A stretch of 64,000 bases of DNA, taken from positions 18,170-82,169 of the forward strand of contig NZ_JAMDGY010000010.1 of the NCBI RefSeq assembly GCF_028656955.1, written 5' to 3'. The position numbers were made by a program, and so were the translations under genes. Shown in pieces: positions 1 through 14,377 of this stretch. This DNA comes from Pseudomonas fontis (GTDB lineage: Bacteria > Pseudomonadota > Gammaproteobacteria > Pseudomonadales > Pseudomonadaceae). A model generated the notes under the pieces. That model searched no databases. It was given only the letters and a program-made list of their open reading frames with translations, and was not told where the DNA came from. Position 1 is the first letter of the stretch; each line of letters opens with the position of its first letter.

Positions 1-936
1 GAGGATCGAGATCGGCGGCAGCGTGCCTTCGATGGCGCTGTCGATGAACAACGGCGCCTGCTTCTCTTTCTGCACGCGCTTGCTGGGCTCTGGAGCCTTG
101 ACCGGGGCCGGCATGATGATCGGCGGCGCCTGCTGCTCACGCTCGGCAACATGTTTGCTCAACGCCTGGTCGCGCTCGATGATGCGTTCACGAGCCTTGT
201 TCTGTTCACGCTTGTCGGCCACCACCGGGGCTACGACGTCATGAACCTGGTCGTCCACCTCACGCAGCTGCGCCACCAAGCGCTTGCGCTCATTGCGCGC
301 CGCCCACCAGCGGTTGGCCGCGCCCTGGAACAGCTCGAACAGGTCGAGGGTGATCTTGCCGGTGATGTCCATGACCTTGAACCACGACAGGTCGGTGAAC
401 ACCGTCAGGCCGAACAGGAACAGCGCAATGAACATCAGGGTGCTGCCCTGCACGTTCAAGGCGTTTTTCGCCAGGTCGCCCAGGCTTTCCCCCAGCGCGC
501 CACCGGCAGAGGCCGGCAGGCTCGGGGCGGAATGGAAGTGGATATGCGCCAGCGCAGCGCCGGACAGCACCAGGAACACCAGGCCGATCAGCCGCCAGGA
601 GAACAACCAGCCGCTCCACTGCCAGGGCTGGTGACGCTCGCGGAAGATCTGCCAGGTCTTGATCGCCAGCAGCAGCGGGAAGATGTAGGCGAAGTAACCC
701 AGCACCATGAACAACACATCGGCGAAATAGGCACCGGCACGTCCGGCGGCATTCTGCACCTGCTCGACGTTGCTGGTATGGCTGAAGCCCGGGTCGGCCT
801 GATCGTAGGTCAGCAAGGCCATCCACAGGTACAGGCACAGCGCACCAATGGCGATCAGCGCACCTTCCTTGAGCCGGTAGTGCAGCTGCTGGCGCCAGAG
901 TGGCTGGGGATTGGGTGTTGCGGTGGATTTCTTCAA
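1..936 (-). CDS. ftsK: DNA translocase FtsK, N-terminal part (cut by window edge)
   Basis: FtsK couples septum formation to chromosome segregation: an N-terminal membrane domain, a linker and a C-terminal RecA-like motor. Only the first 312 codons lie in the window; the frame is open to base 1. The protein starts MKKSTATPNPQPLWRQQ, followed by about four to five hydrophobic membrane segments (roughly residues 25-180), then a charged linker rich in Glu, Lys and Arg. The start appears to be TTG at 936, preceded by an AGGAA ribosome site; no ATG fits better. The motor domain and gamma domain are outside the window. The gene is divergent from aat, across a 370-bp gap. Confidence 0.9.
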   Translation of the reverse strand, partial: MKKSTATPNPQPLWRQQLHYRLKEGALIAIGALCLYLWMALLTYDQADPGFSHTSNVEQVQNAAGRAGAYFADVLFMVLGYFAYIFPLLLAIKTWQIFRERHQPWQWSGWLFSWRLIGLVFLVLSGAALAHIHFHSAPSLPASAGGALGESLGDLAKNALNVQGSTLMFIALFLFGLTVFTDLSWFKVMDITGKITLDLFELFQGAANRWWAARNERKRLVAQLREVDDQVHDVVAPVVADKREQNKARERIIERDQALSKHVAEREQQAPPIIMPAPVKAPEPSKRVQKEKQAPLFIDSAIEGTLPPISIL

Positions 937-1306
937 AACGCGTCTATTCCTGCGCTCAATGCGCGTCCAACAGTGGTTGACCCAGGTGAACGGTCAACAA
1001 ACCACTACTTTTAACATTACTGCCCGCCTACCGCCATGGCGGCACGCCGGAACGGGCGTAAACGGGGGCCAATTTCCTATACAGCAATTTGAGCACGCAT
1101 TTTCTTTTGTGACAAAGGCTTATGCGGTGTTTTTGTGCAAGTGTGACAACAAATGTACGGGCAAGTTGCCTGGATGGAACGCTGCCCCACTTATGCACGC
1201 AAGGCCACTGGCAACAATGATTCAGTACAATTCAAGCAATTGACCCGCATTGCCTGGCGCGCGATGCTGGGCGCCCTCCCCTCCTCTGCCCTAGTACCCG
1301 ACGACG
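937..1306. other. Intergenic region between divergent ftsK and aat
   Basis: This 370-bp gap must hold the promoters of ftsK (leftward) and probably aat (rightward). The one striking element is a perfect inverted repeat GTTGACC-N9-GGTCAAC at 976-998, extended outward by AGTG/CACT (973 to 1005) with a two-base bulge. I see no tRNA and no convincing small gene; the open frames across the gap have no recognisable product. From memory, P. aeruginosa has trxB1 between ftsK and aat; no trace of it is visible here. Confidence 0.6.
976..998. promoter_or_regulatory. Inverted repeat upstream of ftsK, possible operator
   Basis: GTTGACC (976-982) and GGTCAAC (992-998) form a perfect 7-bp dyad with a 9-bp spacer, 40 bp upstream of the TTG start of ftsK. 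The outer bases AGTGGTT/AACCACT extend it imperfectly. It is not followed by a T tract, so a terminator is unlikely. The regulator is unknown. Confidence 0.35.
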
Positions 1307-2002
1307 ATGCTGACCTGGCTAAGCCGCTCCAACCTCGAATTCCCCCCTCTGGAAAAGGCCCTGCATGACCCGAACGGGCTGCTCGCCGCCGGTGGCGACC
1401 TGAGTGCCGAGCGTCTGGTCCAAGCTTATCGCCACGGCTGTTTCCCGTGGTACCAGGAGGGCCAGCCAATCCTCTGGTGGTCGCCCGACCCGCGCACCGT
1501 GCTGTTCCCCGACGAACTGCATGTATCGCGCTCGCTGCGCAAAATCATCCGCCAGCAACGTTACCAGGTGACGTTCGACCAGGACTTTGCCGCCGTCATC
1601 GCCAATTGCGCGGCCCCGCGTGACTACGCCGACGGCACCTGGATCACCGACAACATGCAGGCCGCCTATTTCAAGCTGCACAGCGAGGGTTTCGCCCATT
1701 CGGTCGAGGTGCGCGAGAACGGCGAGCTGGTCGGCGGCCTGTACGGGCTGGCCATGGGCAGGCTGTTTTTTGGCGAGTCGATGTTCAGCCGTGCTGACAA
1801 CGCCTCGAAAGTCGGCTTCGTGCACTTGGTCGAACACCTGCAGGCTGCAGGCTTTGTGCTGATCGACTGCCAGATGCCCACCAACCACCTGCACAGCCTT
1901 GGCGCCCGCGCCATTGCCCGCGCCACCTTTGCCGATTACCTGCAGCGCTACCTTGATCAACCCAATAGCGCTACCTGGGTGTGCCAGCACGCCGTTCGCT
2001 AG
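1307..2002 (+). CDS. aat: Leucyl/phenylalanyl-tRNA-protein transferase
   Basis: Aat transfers Leu or Phe from aminoacyl-tRNA to proteins with N-terminal Arg or Lys, creating N-degrons that ClpS hands to ClpAP. The 231-aa protein matches the family's usual length (about 230). Family motifs are visible: GCFPWY at about residues 44-49, WWSPDPR at about 57-63, and FGESMFS further on. The ATG at 1307 has no strong ribosome site but gives the expected N-terminus. ate follows 57 bp downstream on the same strand, and the ClpS/ClpA genes lie 1.2 kb further on. Confidence 0.95.
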   Translation: MLTWLSRSNLEFPPLEKALHDPNGLLAAGGDLSAERLVQAYRHGCFPWYQEGQPILWWSPDPRTVLFPDELHVSRSLRKIIRQQRYQVTFDQDFAAVIANCAAPRDYADGTWITDNMQAAYFKLHSEGFAHSVEVRENGELVGGLYGLAMGRLFFGESMFSRADNASKVGFVHLVEHLQAAGFVLIDCQMPTNHLHSLGARAIARATFADYLQRYLDQPNSATWVCQHAVR

Positions 2003-2059
2003 GCGAGTTTTCATAGCTGGCTTACACTTAAAACAAAAGTACGTCCCGAGGGGTTGATC

Positions 2060-2767
2060 ATGACAGAGCTGGCGCGGCTGAAGTTTTATGCCACTCAACC
2101 CCACGCCTGCAGCTACCTGCCCGGCGAGCAGGCGACCACGCTGTTCCTCGACCCGAGCCAGCCGATGGACGTGAATGTCTATGCCGACTTGTCGGAGATG
2201 GGCTTTCGCCGCAGCGGAGACCACCTGTACCGCCCGCATTGCCAGAACTGCAACGCCTGCGTACCGGCGCGCATCCCGGCAGGCCGCTTCACCCCCAACC
2301 GCCAGCAGAAGCGCATCCTCAAGCGCAACGCCGACCTCACGGTGACCTCGGTGCGCCCAGGCTTCAGCGAAGAATATTTCGAGCTGTACCGGCGCTACAT
2401 CGAACAACGCCATGCCGACGGCGATATGTTCCCGCCGAGCCGCGACCAGTTTTCCACCTTTCTGGTCCGCGACCTGCCATTCTCGCGCTTCTTCGAGTTC
2501 CGCCAAGCCGGCAAACTGCTTGCAGTAGCCGTTACCGACCTGCTGCCCAATGGTATTTCTGCGGTCTACACCTTCTACGAACCCGACGAGGAACGGCGCA
2601 GCCTGGGACGCTATGCAATCCTCTGGCAAATCGGCGAAACCCTGCGCCTGGGCCTGGATGCGGTCTACCTGGGCTACTGGATCAAGAACTGCAAAAAGAT
2701 GAATTACAAGACCCAGTACCGCCCCATCGAACTGCTGATCAACCAGCGCTGGGTTACCCTGAACTGA
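2060..2767 (+). CDS. ate: Aspartate/glutamate leucyltransferase (Bpt/Ate family)
   Basis: This 235-aa protein belongs to the bacterial R-transferase family (Bpt), which in gamma-proteobacteria adds Leu to N-terminal Asp or Glu, feeding the ClpS/ClpAP pathway. Diagnostic are the N-terminal [14 protein letters not shown] and the Cys pair [11 protein letters not shown] at about residues 58-68, plus the C-terminal [15 protein letters not shown] typical of arginyl-transferase folds. ATG 2060 is chosen because GAGGGG sits 6 bases upstream; an in-frame TTG at 2054 overlaps the spacer. It probably forms an operon with aat. Symbol ate is traditional; bpt describes the likely specificity better. Confidence 0.93.
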   Translation: MTELARLKFYATQPHACSYLPGEQATTLFLDPSQPMDVNVYADLSEMGFRRSGDHLYRPHCQNCNACVPARIPAGRFTPNRQQKRILKRNADLTVTSVRPGFSEEYFELYRRYIEQRHADGDMFPPSRDQFSTFLVRDLPFSRFFEFRQAGKLLAVAVTDLLPNGISAVYTFYEPDEERRSLGRYAILWQIGETLRLGLDAVYLGYWIKNCKKMNYKTQYRPIELLINQRWVTLN

Positions 2768-2868
2768 AATCCTTGGCTTGAACCCCACTTTTCGGGCACA
2801 ATGCACGCCACTTTTTAGCCTGGCGCAGTTGCACCGGGCCAGTAACTGGACACCGAGGGCTTTACTGC

Positions 2869-3087
2869 ATGTCGAAAGAAGACAGCTTCGAAATGGAAGG
2901 CACTGTCGTCGACACCCTGCCCAACACCATGTTCCGCGTGGAGTTGGAAAACGGGCACGTCGTTACCGCGCATATCTCCGGAAAAATGCGCAAGAACTAC
3001 ATTCGTATTCTGACCGGTGACAAGGTCCGCGTCGAACTGACGCCGTATGACCTGAGCAAAGGGCGCATTACTTATCGCGCTCGTTAA
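2869..3087 (+). CDS. infA: Translation initiation factor IF-1
   Basis: IF-1 is a single OB-fold (S1-type) protein that binds the ribosomal A site of the 30S subunit during initiation. The 72-aa product has the standard length and near-universal sequence, for example [19 protein letters not shown] at the start and GRITYRAR at the end. It has its own 100-bp upstream gap and is closed by a strong terminator, so it is probably transcribed alone or with ate. Confidence 0.98.
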
Positions 3088-3100
3088 CTGATACAAACGA

Positions 3101-3130
3101 AAACGCCCGGCTATATGCCGGGCGTTTTTG
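3101..3130 (+). terminator. Rho-independent terminator of infA
   Basis: Stem ACGCCCGGC (3103-3111), loop TATAT, stem GCCGGGCGT (3117-3125), then a T run. It lies between convergent infA and clpA. Confidence 0.92.
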
Positions 3131-3182
3131 TTTGTGCTGCTTTTGGCTTTTGTCCGCCGTGGGAAGGGGCCGCCAAGCGGCC

Positions 3183-3210
3183 CATCGCCGGCAATGCCGG
3201 CTCCCACAGG
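3183..3210. repeat. REP element, family A
   Basis: CATCGCCGGCAATGCCGGC followed by TCCCACAGG. The core palindrome GCCGGC-AAT-GCCGGC recurs at several other places in this window. Single copy here, just downstream of clpA. Confidence 0.8.
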
Positions 3211-3213
3211 CCG

Positions 3214-5484
3214 CTAGGCCATTTCAGCGGTGGTCTCGAACTCGAACACCATCTCGCCATCAACCACGTCGATGTGCACCACACCGCCATGCTCCGCCAG
3301 CTCACCGAACAGGATCTCCTCAGCCAGAGGCCGCTTGATCTTGTCCTGGATAAGCCGCGCCATTGGCCTTGCGCCCATCTGGGCATCGTAGCCACCGGCT
3401 GCCAGCCAGCTGCGCGCCGCATCGGAGACTTCCAGCAGGACGCGCTTGTCTTCCAGTTGCGCCTGCAGCTCGGTGAGGAACTTGTCCACCACGCTCTTGA
3501 TCGTCTCGTGACTCAGGCGACCAAACTGGATGATGGTGTCCAGACGGTTGCGGAACTCCGGCGTGAAGCTCTTCTTGATCACTTCCATCGCGTCCGAGGT
3601 GTGGTCCTGGTGCGTGAAGCCAATGGAGGCCCGCGCAGCCGTCTCGGCCCCGGCGTTGGTGGTCATGATCAGGATGACGTTGCGGAAGTCCGCCTTGCGC
3701 CCGTTGTTGTCGGTCAGCGTGCCGTGGTCCATGACCTGCAGCAGCAGGTTGAAGACTTCCGGGTGCGCCTTCTCGATCTCATCAAGCAGCAGCACGCAGT
3801 GCGGATGCTTGGTGATGGCCTCGGTCAGCAAACCACCCTGGTCAAACCCGACATAGCCCGGCGGGGCACCAATCAGGCGTGAAACAGTATGCCGCTCCAT
3901 GTACTCGGACATGTCGAAGCGCACCAACTCTACACCCAGTGCCTTGGCCAACTGCCGCGCCGCCTCGGTCTTACCGACACCGGTAGGCCCGGAGAACAGG
4001 AACGAGCCGACCGGCTTGTCCGGTGCCTTGAGGCCCGCACGGGACAGCTTGATGGCCGTGGCCAGCGAGTCGATCGCCGCATCCTGACCAAACACGGTCA
4101 GCTTCAGGTCGCGCTCCAGGTTACGCAGCAGCTCCTTGTCGGAACTGGTGACGTGCTTTGGCGGAATCCGCGCAATTTTGGCAACAATGTCTTCGACTTG
4201 CGGCACTTCGATGCGCTTCACGCGCTTCTCGACTGGCTGCAGGCGCTGGTAGGCTCCCGCCTCGTCAATCACGTCGATGGCCTTGTCGGGCATATGACGG
4301 TCGTTGATGTAGCGCGCTGCAAGCTCGGCAGCTGCACGCAGGGCCTCATCGCTATACTCGATGCTGTGGTGCGACTCAAAACGCCCCTTGAGCCCGCGCA
4401 GGATGCCCACGGTGTCTTCCACCGATGGCTCACTGACATCGACCTTCTGGAATCGCCGTGCCAGCGCACGGTCCTTCTCGAAGATGCCACGGAACTCCTG
4501 GAAGGTAGTCGAGCCGATGCAGCGGATATCACCCGAAGACAACAGCGGCTTGAGCAGGTTGGACGCATCCATCACCCCGCCCGACGCCGCACCGGCACCA
4601 ATGATGGTGTGGATTTCGTCGATGAACAGGATGGCCTGTGGACGTTTGCGCAGCTCATTGAGCAGCGCCTTGAAGCGCTTCTCGAAATCGCCACGGTATT
4701 TGGTACCGGCCAGCAATGCACCCAGGTCAAGCGAGTAGACCACGCTTTGCGCCAGCAGATCCGGCACCTGGCCGTCAACGATGCGCTTGGCCAGGCCTTC
4801 GGCGATGGCGGTTTTACCGACACCAGCCTCACCCACCAGCAAGGGGTTGTTCTTGCGGCGCCGCGCCAGAATCTGCGCAACACGCTCGACTTCGCTTTCA
4901 CGCCCCACCAGCGGATCGATCCGCCCCTGGCGCGCCAACTCGTTCAAGTTGCTGGCATAAGCGTCCAGCGGGTTGCTCGAAGAGGAGGTCTCGCCGCCCT
5001 CTTCGTCTTGCATTTCCTGCTCACCGTCGGAATGATCACCATGCCCGGGCACCTTGGAGATGCCGTGGGCGATGTAGTTGACCACGTCGATACGGGCAAC
5101 GCTCTGCTGCTTGAGCAGGAACACTGCCTGGCTTTCCTGTTCGCTGAAGATCGCGACCAGCACGTTGGCGCCCGTAACTTCACGTTTGCCCGAGCTCTGG
5201 ACATGGAAGACGGCACGCTGCAGTACCCGCTGGAAGCCCAGGGTTGGCTGGGTTTCGCGGTCCTCGTCGTGCACGGGGATCAATGGCGTGGTGGAGTCGA
5301 TAAACTCTTGCAGGTCGTGTTTGAGTTTGTCGAGGTTTGCGCCGCAGGCACGCAAAACAGTGGCGGCGGCCTCATTATCCAATAGTGCCAGCAGAAGGTG
5401 TTCGACGGTCATGAACTCATGACGTTTCGAACGGGCCTCCTTGAAGGCCAGATTGAGGGTGACTTCGAGCTCGCGGTTTAACAT
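3214..5484 (-). CDS. clpA: ATP-dependent Clp protease ATP-binding subunit ClpA
   Basis: ClpA is the hexameric AAA+ unfoldase that feeds substrates to ClpP and takes N-degron substrates from ClpS. The 756-aa product shows the N-terminal Clp_N domain (residues 1 to about 145), an acidic linker (about 150-175), a first AAA+ module with Walker A GEAGVGKT at 218-225, and a second module with GPTGVGKTE near residue 500, then the C-terminal D2-small domain. It lies 31 bp downstream of clpS on the same strand, so the two are likely co-transcribed. Confidence 0.98.
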   Translation of the reverse strand: MLNRELEVTLNLAFKEARSKRHEFMTVEHLLLALLDNEAAATVLRACGANLDKLKHDLQEFIDSTTPLIPVHDEDRETQPTLGFQRVLQRAVFHVQSSGKREVTGANVLVAIFSEQESQAVFLLKQQSVARIDVVNYIAHGISKVPGHGDHSDGEQEMQDEEGGETSSSSNPLDAYASNLNELARQGRIDPLVGRESEVERVAQILARRRKNNPLLVGEAGVGKTAIAEGLAKRIVDGQVPDLLAQSVVYSLDLGALLAGTKYRGDFEKRFKALLNELRKRPQAILFIDEIHTIIGAGAASGGVMDASNLLKPLLSSGDIRCIGSTTFQEFRGIFEKDRALARRFQKVDVSEPSVEDTVGILRGLKGRFESHHSIEYSDEALRAAAELAARYINDRHMPDKAIDVIDEAGAYQRLQPVEKRVKRIEVPQVEDIVAKIARIPPKHVTSSDKELLRNLERDLKLTVFGQDAAIDSLATAIKLSRAGLKAPDKPVGSFLFSGPTGVGKTEAARQLAKALGVELVRFDMSEYMERHTVSRLIGAPPGYVGFDQGGLLTEAITKHPHCVLLLDEIEKAHPEVFNLLLQVMDHGTLTDNNGRKADFRNVILIMTTNAGAETAARASIGFTHQDHTSDAMEVIKKSFTPEFRNRLDTIIQFGRLSHETIKSVVDKFLTELQAQLEDKRVLLEVSDAARSWLAAGGYDAQMGARPMARLIQDKIKRPLAEEILFGELAEHGGVVHIDVVDGEMVFEFETTAEMA

Positions 5485-5514
5485 AGCTTCACCTCATACC
5501 CAAGTGGTCGGCGA

Positions 5515-5877
5515 TTAACCGTCCTTCTCGATTTCACAGAGTAGCGGATGCTGGCTTTCCCTGGCGTATTGGTTGACCTGCATGGCCTTGGTCTCGGCGA
5601 TGTCGCGGGTAAACAATCCGCACACTGCCCGTCCTTCTGTATGGACGGCCAGCATGACCTTGGTCGCCAGCTCGCGATTCAGGTTAAAAAACACCTCGAG
5701 CACTTCGACGACGAAATCCATCGGTGTGTAGTCATCGTTGAACAAAACCACCTTGTACATCGGTGGGGCCTGCAGTGTCGGCTTGGCTTCCTGCACCGCC
5801 AGGCCGGAACTATCGTCCTCATGCGGTTGCGGGCGATCCTGATTGAATGTTAGTCGAATCTGGCTATGTGCATGCAT
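5515..5877 (-). CDS. clpS: ATP-dependent Clp protease adaptor ClpS
   Basis: ClpS binds N-terminal Leu, Phe, Tyr or Trp of substrates and delivers them to ClpA. The 120-aa product has a variable N-terminal extension and the conserved core [21 protein letters not shown] (binding pocket) followed by [20 protein letters not shown] chose ATG 5877 ([11 protein letters not shown]) because it gives the length usual for Pseudomonas; the frame stays open to 5937 but the extra 20 residues look non-coding. The ribosome site is weak. Confidence 0.96.
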   Translation of the reverse strand: MHAHSQIRLTFNQDRPQPHEDDSSGLAVQEAKPTLQAPPMYKVVLFNDDYTPMDFVVEVLEVFFNLNRELATKVMLAVHTEGRAVCGLFTRDIAETKAMQVNQYARESQHPLLCEIEKDG

Positions 5878-6106
5878 GGAAAGAATTTCATCATTTCGAC
5901 AGGTTAAGGTAATGGGTTGACCGCCTGACCGACGCACTTAACGTGCCGTCGCCTGACCTTGACTATCGGCAAAACGGTGTTACAACCAATAAGAACCCAC
6001 CGTGGTCGATAAAGATCCGCGCAGTCAACCAGAATTTTCGCAGGTTCATATGCGGATGGAGTGGATGATACTCCAGTGATGGAGTCCTTTGCAGAGGGAT
6101 ATGAGG

Positions 6107-6358
6107 ATGGCAAGCGGTAAAGTCAAGTGGTTCAACAATGCCAAGGGGTACGGCTTCATCAACGAAGAAGGCAAGGACGAAGACCTCTTTGCTCATTATT
6201 CGGCCATAGAAATGGACGGATATAAAACGTTGAAAGCCGGCCAAGCCGTCACCTTCGAGATCATTCAGGGCCCCAAGGGACTGCATGCGGTCAAGATCAG
6301 CGCTCCCGTCAGAGCCGATGCCATTGCCCCCTCACCCACGGTGACCGCCGACGCCTGA
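6107..6358 (+). CDS. cspD: Cold shock domain protein CspD
   Basis: This 83-aa protein is one cold-shock (OB-fold) domain that binds single-stranded nucleic acid. RNP1 (KGYGFIN) and RNP2 (DLFAHYS) are both visible. In E. coli CspD is a stationary-phase inhibitor of replication; here the role is inferred from that and from the conserved position divergent from clpS. ATG 6107 (MASGKVKWF) has GAGGGA 7 bases upstream; the earlier in-frame ATG at 6101 is too close to it. The tail after residue 68 is a family-variable Ala/Pro/Thr stretch. Confidence 0.94.
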   Translation: MASGKVKWFNNAKGYGFINEEGKDEDLFAHYSAIEMDGYKTLKAGQAVTFEIIQGPKGLHAVKISAPVRADAIAPSPTVTADA

Positions 6359-6378
6359 CCTCCCCAAACAGAAAAAAT

Positions 6379-6413
6379 AAAACCGGCCAGCCCGCAAGGA
6401 CTGGCCGGTTTTG
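6379..6413. terminator. Bidirectional terminator between cspD and icd
   Basis: AACCGGCCAG (6381-6390), loop of about 10 bases, CTGGCCGGTT (6401-6410). A-rich on the left and T-rich on the right, so it can end both convergent transcripts. Confidence 0.9.
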
Positions 6414-6423
6414 GTTGTGTCGC

Positions 6424-7680
6424 TTACATGTGCTTGATCAGCGCATCACCAAAGCCGGACGACGATACCAACGTCGCGCCATCCATCAGGCGCTCGAAGT
6501 CGTAGGTCACGGTTTTTGCGGCAATCGCGCCATTGGTGCCCTTGATGATCAGGTCCGCCGCCTCCAGCCAGCCAAGGTGGCGCAGCATCATCTCGGCCGA
6601 GAGAATCACCGACCCCGGATTGACCTGGTTCTTGCCGGCATATTTCGGCGCGGTGCCGTGGGTGGCCTCGAACATTGCCACGGTGTCGGACAGGTTGGCG
6701 CCTGGCGCAATACCGATACCACCGACCTCGGCCGCCAGGGCGTCAGAGAGGTAGTCACCGTTCAGGTTGAGGGTGGCGATCACGTCATATTCGGCTGGAC
6801 GCAGCAGGATCTGCTGCAGCATGGCGTCGGCGATAGCATCCTTGACGATGACTTCACGGCCGGTTTTCGGGTTCTTGAACTTCATCCATGGGCCGCCGTC
6901 GAGCAGCTCGGCGCCGAATTCGTTCTTGGCGATTTCGTAGCCCCAGTCCTTGAAGGCACCTTCGGTGAACTTCATGATGTTGCCTTTATGCACGATGGTC
7001 AGCGACTTGCGGTCGTTGTCCACGACATATTGCAGGGCTTTGCGCACCAGGCGCTGGGTGCCTTCCTTGGACACCGGCTTGATGCCGATACCGCAGTCCT
7101 GGTCGAAACGGATCTTGGTGACGCCCATTTCTTCCTTGAGGAACTTGATGACCTTGTTCGCCTCAGGGGAGCCGGCCTTCCATTCGATCCCGGCATAGAT
7201 GTCTTCGGAGTTCTCGCGGAAGATCACCATGTCAACGTCGCCCGGTTTTTTCACCGGGGTCGGTACGCCCTGGAACCACACCACCGGGCGCAGGCAGACA
7301 TACAGGTCGAGTTGCTGGCGCAAGGCGACGTTCAGCGAGCGGATGCCACCACCGACCGGGGTGGTCAGCGGGCCCTTGATCGATACCACGTAATCCTTCA
7401 CTGCATCGAGGGTTTCCTGGGGCAGCCAAGTGTCCTGATCATAGACCTGGGTGGCCTTCTCGCCGGCGTAGACTTCCATCCAGGAAATCTTGCGCTTGCC
7501 GCCATAGGCCTTCTCGACCGCAGCATCGACCACCTTGATCATGACCGGGCTGACATCGACGCCGATGCCGTCGCCTTCGATGAACGGGATGATCGGATTG
7601 TCTGGAACATTGAGAGAATGGTCTGCATTGACGGTGATTTTGTCGCCGACTGCCGGAACCTTGATTTTCTGGTATCCCAT
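6424..7680 (-). CDS. icd: Isocitrate dehydrogenase, NADP-dependent, dimeric type
   Basis: Converts isocitrate to 2-oxoglutarate, CO2 and NADPH in the TCA cycle. The 418-aa length and the sequence ([18 protein letters not shown] near the N-terminus, [18 protein letters not shown] around the phosphorylatable Ser, and the NLNGDYLSD segment) match the E. coli-type enzyme, whose active-site Ser is phosphorylated by AceK when the glyoxylate shunt runs. ATG 7680 (MGYQKIKV) is preceded by GGAG. The frame is open 32 codons further upstream, but without a family match. It is divergent from the monomeric isozyme idh. Confidence 0.97.
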   Translation of the reverse strand: MGYQKIKVPAVGDKITVNADHSLNVPDNPIIPFIEGDGIGVDVSPVMIKVVDAAVEKAYGGKRKISWMEVYAGEKATQVYDQDTWLPQETLDAVKDYVVSIKGPLTTPVGGGIRSLNVALRQQLDLYVCLRPVVWFQGVPTPVKKPGDVDMVIFRENSEDIYAGIEWKAGSPEANKVIKFLKEEMGVTKIRFDQDCGIGIKPVSKEGTQRLVRKALQYVVDNDRKSLTIVHKGNIMKFTEGAFKDWGYEIAKNEFGAELLDGGPWMKFKNPKTGREVIVKDAIADAMLQQILLRPAEYDVIATLNLNGDYLSDALAAEVGGIGIAPGANLSDTVAMFEATHGTAPKYAGKNQVNPGSVILSAEMMLRHLGWLEAADLIIKGTNGAIAAKTVTYDFERLMDGATLVSSSGFGDALIKHM

Positions 7681-10319
<2,639 letters not shown>

Positions 10320-10339
10320 GGTTCGCTTGAAGTAACAAC

Positions 10340-10368
10340 AAAAACCCCGGCCACGCACCGGGGTTTTT
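10340..10368 (+). terminator. Terminator of idh
   Basis: AAAAACCCCGG, loop CCACGCA, CCGGGGTTTTT: a perfect 11-bp stem ending in T's. Confidence 0.93.
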
Positions 10369-10393
10369 GCTTTTCTGCAGATCGACTGCGCCC

Positions 10394-10467
10394 CATCGCC
10401 GGCAAGGCCGGCTCCCACAACAGGACCATGCACGTTAACCTCTGTGGGAGCCGGCCTTGCCGGCGAT
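10394..10467. repeat. Pair of inverted REP elements, family A
   Basis: The first copy, CATCGCCGGCAAGGCCGGC+TCCCACA (10394-10419), faces the second, TGTGGGAGCCGGCC+TTGCCGGCGAT (10443-10467), 23 bases apart. The second copy ends 31 bases before the NUDIX gene start, so it probably lies in that gene's leader. Confidence 0.85.
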
Positions 10468-10498
10468 AAGGCCCACCAGCACAACACAGGAACAGACC

Positions 10499-10939
10499 AT
10501 GACCTGGCAACCCCACATCACCGTCGCCACCATCATTGAAGACCAGGGTCGCTTCCTCCTGGTCGAAGAATTCAAGGCCGGCCAACACGTCTTCAACCAG
10601 CCCGCCGGCCACCTCGAAGCCAACGAGAGCCTGCTCCAGGCCGCCCTGCGCGAAACCCTCGAGGAAACCGCCTGGGAAGTCGAGCTGACCGGCATCGTCG
10701 GCATCTACCTCTACACCGCCCCCAGCAACGGCGTGACCTACCAGCGCATCTGCTTTGCCGCGCGCGCGCTCAAGCATCACCCGCAACGCGTGCTGGACAG
10801 CGACATCGTGCGCGCCGTATGGATGACCCGTGACGAGCTACTCGCCGACCCCACCCGCTGGCGCAGCGAACTGGTGCCACGCTGCATCGACGACTACCTG
10901 AACGGCCCGTTGCACAGCCTGACCCTGATCCGCGATTGA
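10499..10939 (+). CDS. nudJ: NUDIX hydrolase, NudJ-like phosphatase
   Basis: The 146-aa protein has a Nudix box, GHLEANESLLQAALRETLEE (about residues 37-56), followed by TAW where many members have TG. The family hydrolyses nucleoside di- or triphosphates and, for E. coli NudJ, thiamine pyrophosphate precursors. The conserved position directly before mnmA and hflD supports the NudJ assignment, since E. coli has nudJ-mnmA-hflD-purB in the same order. ATG 10499 has AGGAA 6 bases upstream. Confidence 0.88.
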   Translation: MTWQPHITVATIIEDQGRFLLVEEFKAGQHVFNQPAGHLEANESLLQAALRETLEETAWEVELTGIVGIYLYTAPSNGVTYQRICFAARALKHHPQRVLDSDIVRAVWMTRDELLADPTRWRSELVPRCIDDYLNGPLHSLTLIRD

Positions 10940-11009
10940 GCCAGCTTTCGCCTTGAGCAGCGCGGCCTGATAGAATCGTTGTCTTTTCCCAGACATGCAT
11001 CCGATACCT

Positions 11010-12130
11010 ATGTCCGAACCTGCGCTTTACGAACCCGAAAAGACACGCGTCATCGTCGGCATGTCCGGCGGCGTGGACTCTTCCGTTTCCGCCCTCCTGC
11101 TGATGGAGCAGGGCTACCAGGTGGAAGGCCTGTTCATGAAGAACTGGGAAGAGGATGACGGCACCGAATACTGCACCGCCCGCGAAGACCTGGCCGACGC
11201 CCAGGCCGTGTGCGACCGCATTGGCATCAAGCTGCACACCGCCAACTTCGCCGCGGAATACTGGAACCACGTCTTCGAGCACTTCCTTGAAGAGTACAAG
11301 GCCGGCCGCACGCCGAACCCGGACATCCTCTGCAACCGCGAAATCAAGTTCAAGGCGTTCCTCGACTACGCGCTGATGCTGGGCGCCGACCTGATCGCCA
11401 CCGGCCACTACGTGCGCCGCCGCGACACCGATGGGCGCACCGAGCTGCTCAAGGGCCTGGACCCGAACAAGGACCAGAGCTACTTCCTGCACGCCGTCGG
11501 CGGCGAGCAGATCGCCCGCACGCTATTCCCGGTTGGCGAACTGGAGAAACCGCAAGTTCGCGCAATTGCCGAGAAACACGGCCTGGCCACCGCCAAGAAG
11601 AAGGACTCGACCGGCATCTGCTTTATTGGCGAGCGACGCTTCAGCGACTTCCTCAAGCAGTACCTGCCGGCCCAGCCGGGGGAAATCCAGACCACCGACG
11701 GCGAAGTGATCGGCCAGCACCACGGCCTGATGTACCACACCATCGGCCAACGCCAGGGCCTGGGCATTGGCGGCCTGAAGGACGCCGGTGACGAGCCGTG
11801 GTACGTGCTGGAGAAAGACCTCAGCCGCAACGTGCTGGTCGTCGGCCAGGGCAACGAGCACCCATGGCTGTTCTCCCGCGCCCTGCTCGCCTCGGAGATC
11901 TTCTGGGTCAACCCGATCGACCTGAGCAGCCCGCGCCGCCTGACCGCCAAGGTGCGTTATCGCCAGAGCGACCAGGGCTGCACCCTGGAAAAGACTGAAA
12001 GCGGCTACCGCGCCGTGTTCGACGAACCCCAGCGCGCGGTCACGCCCGGCCAGTCGGTGGTGTTCTATGACGGTGAAATCTGCCTGGGTGGCGGCGTGAT
12101 CGAAGTCGCCGAAGCCTGGAGCAGCCGTTG

Positions 12131-12131
<1 letters not shown>
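11010..12131 (+). CDS. mnmA: tRNA-specific 2-thiouridylase MnmA
   Basis: MnmA adds sulfur to U34 of tRNA-Lys, -Glu and -Gln, using ATP and sulfur relayed by the Tus proteins. In the 373-aa product the PP-loop GMSGGVDSS is at residues 17-25, and the two catalytic cysteines are Cys108 (in NPDILCN) and Cys204 (in GICFIGERR). An in-frame ATG at 10995 would add five residues; 11010 ([11 protein letters not shown]) is preferred by family length. Its stop overlaps the hflD start, so the two are translationally coupled. Confidence 0.95.
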
Positions 12132-14295
<2,164 letters not shown>

Positions 14296-14312
14296 TTAGC
14301 GCACTGCGTATG

Positions 14313-14338
14313 AACGCCCGGCTGAGCCGGGCGTTTTT
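14313..14338 (+). terminator. Terminator of purB
   Basis: AACGCCCGGC-TGA-GCCGGGCGTT then TTT: a 10-bp perfect stem with a 3-base loop. Confidence 0.93.
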
Positions 14339-14377
14339 ATTGCTGAAGGAAATTTACTTTTTTTCAATAGGTTACAC

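Noticed and set aside
937..1306. Possible remnant of trxB between ftsK and aat
   Set aside because: Translations of both strands show no thioredoxin reductase motif such as CATC.
1319..2806. A 495-codon minus-strand frame across aat and ate
   Set aside because: Antisense shadow of two well-supported genes; no family features.
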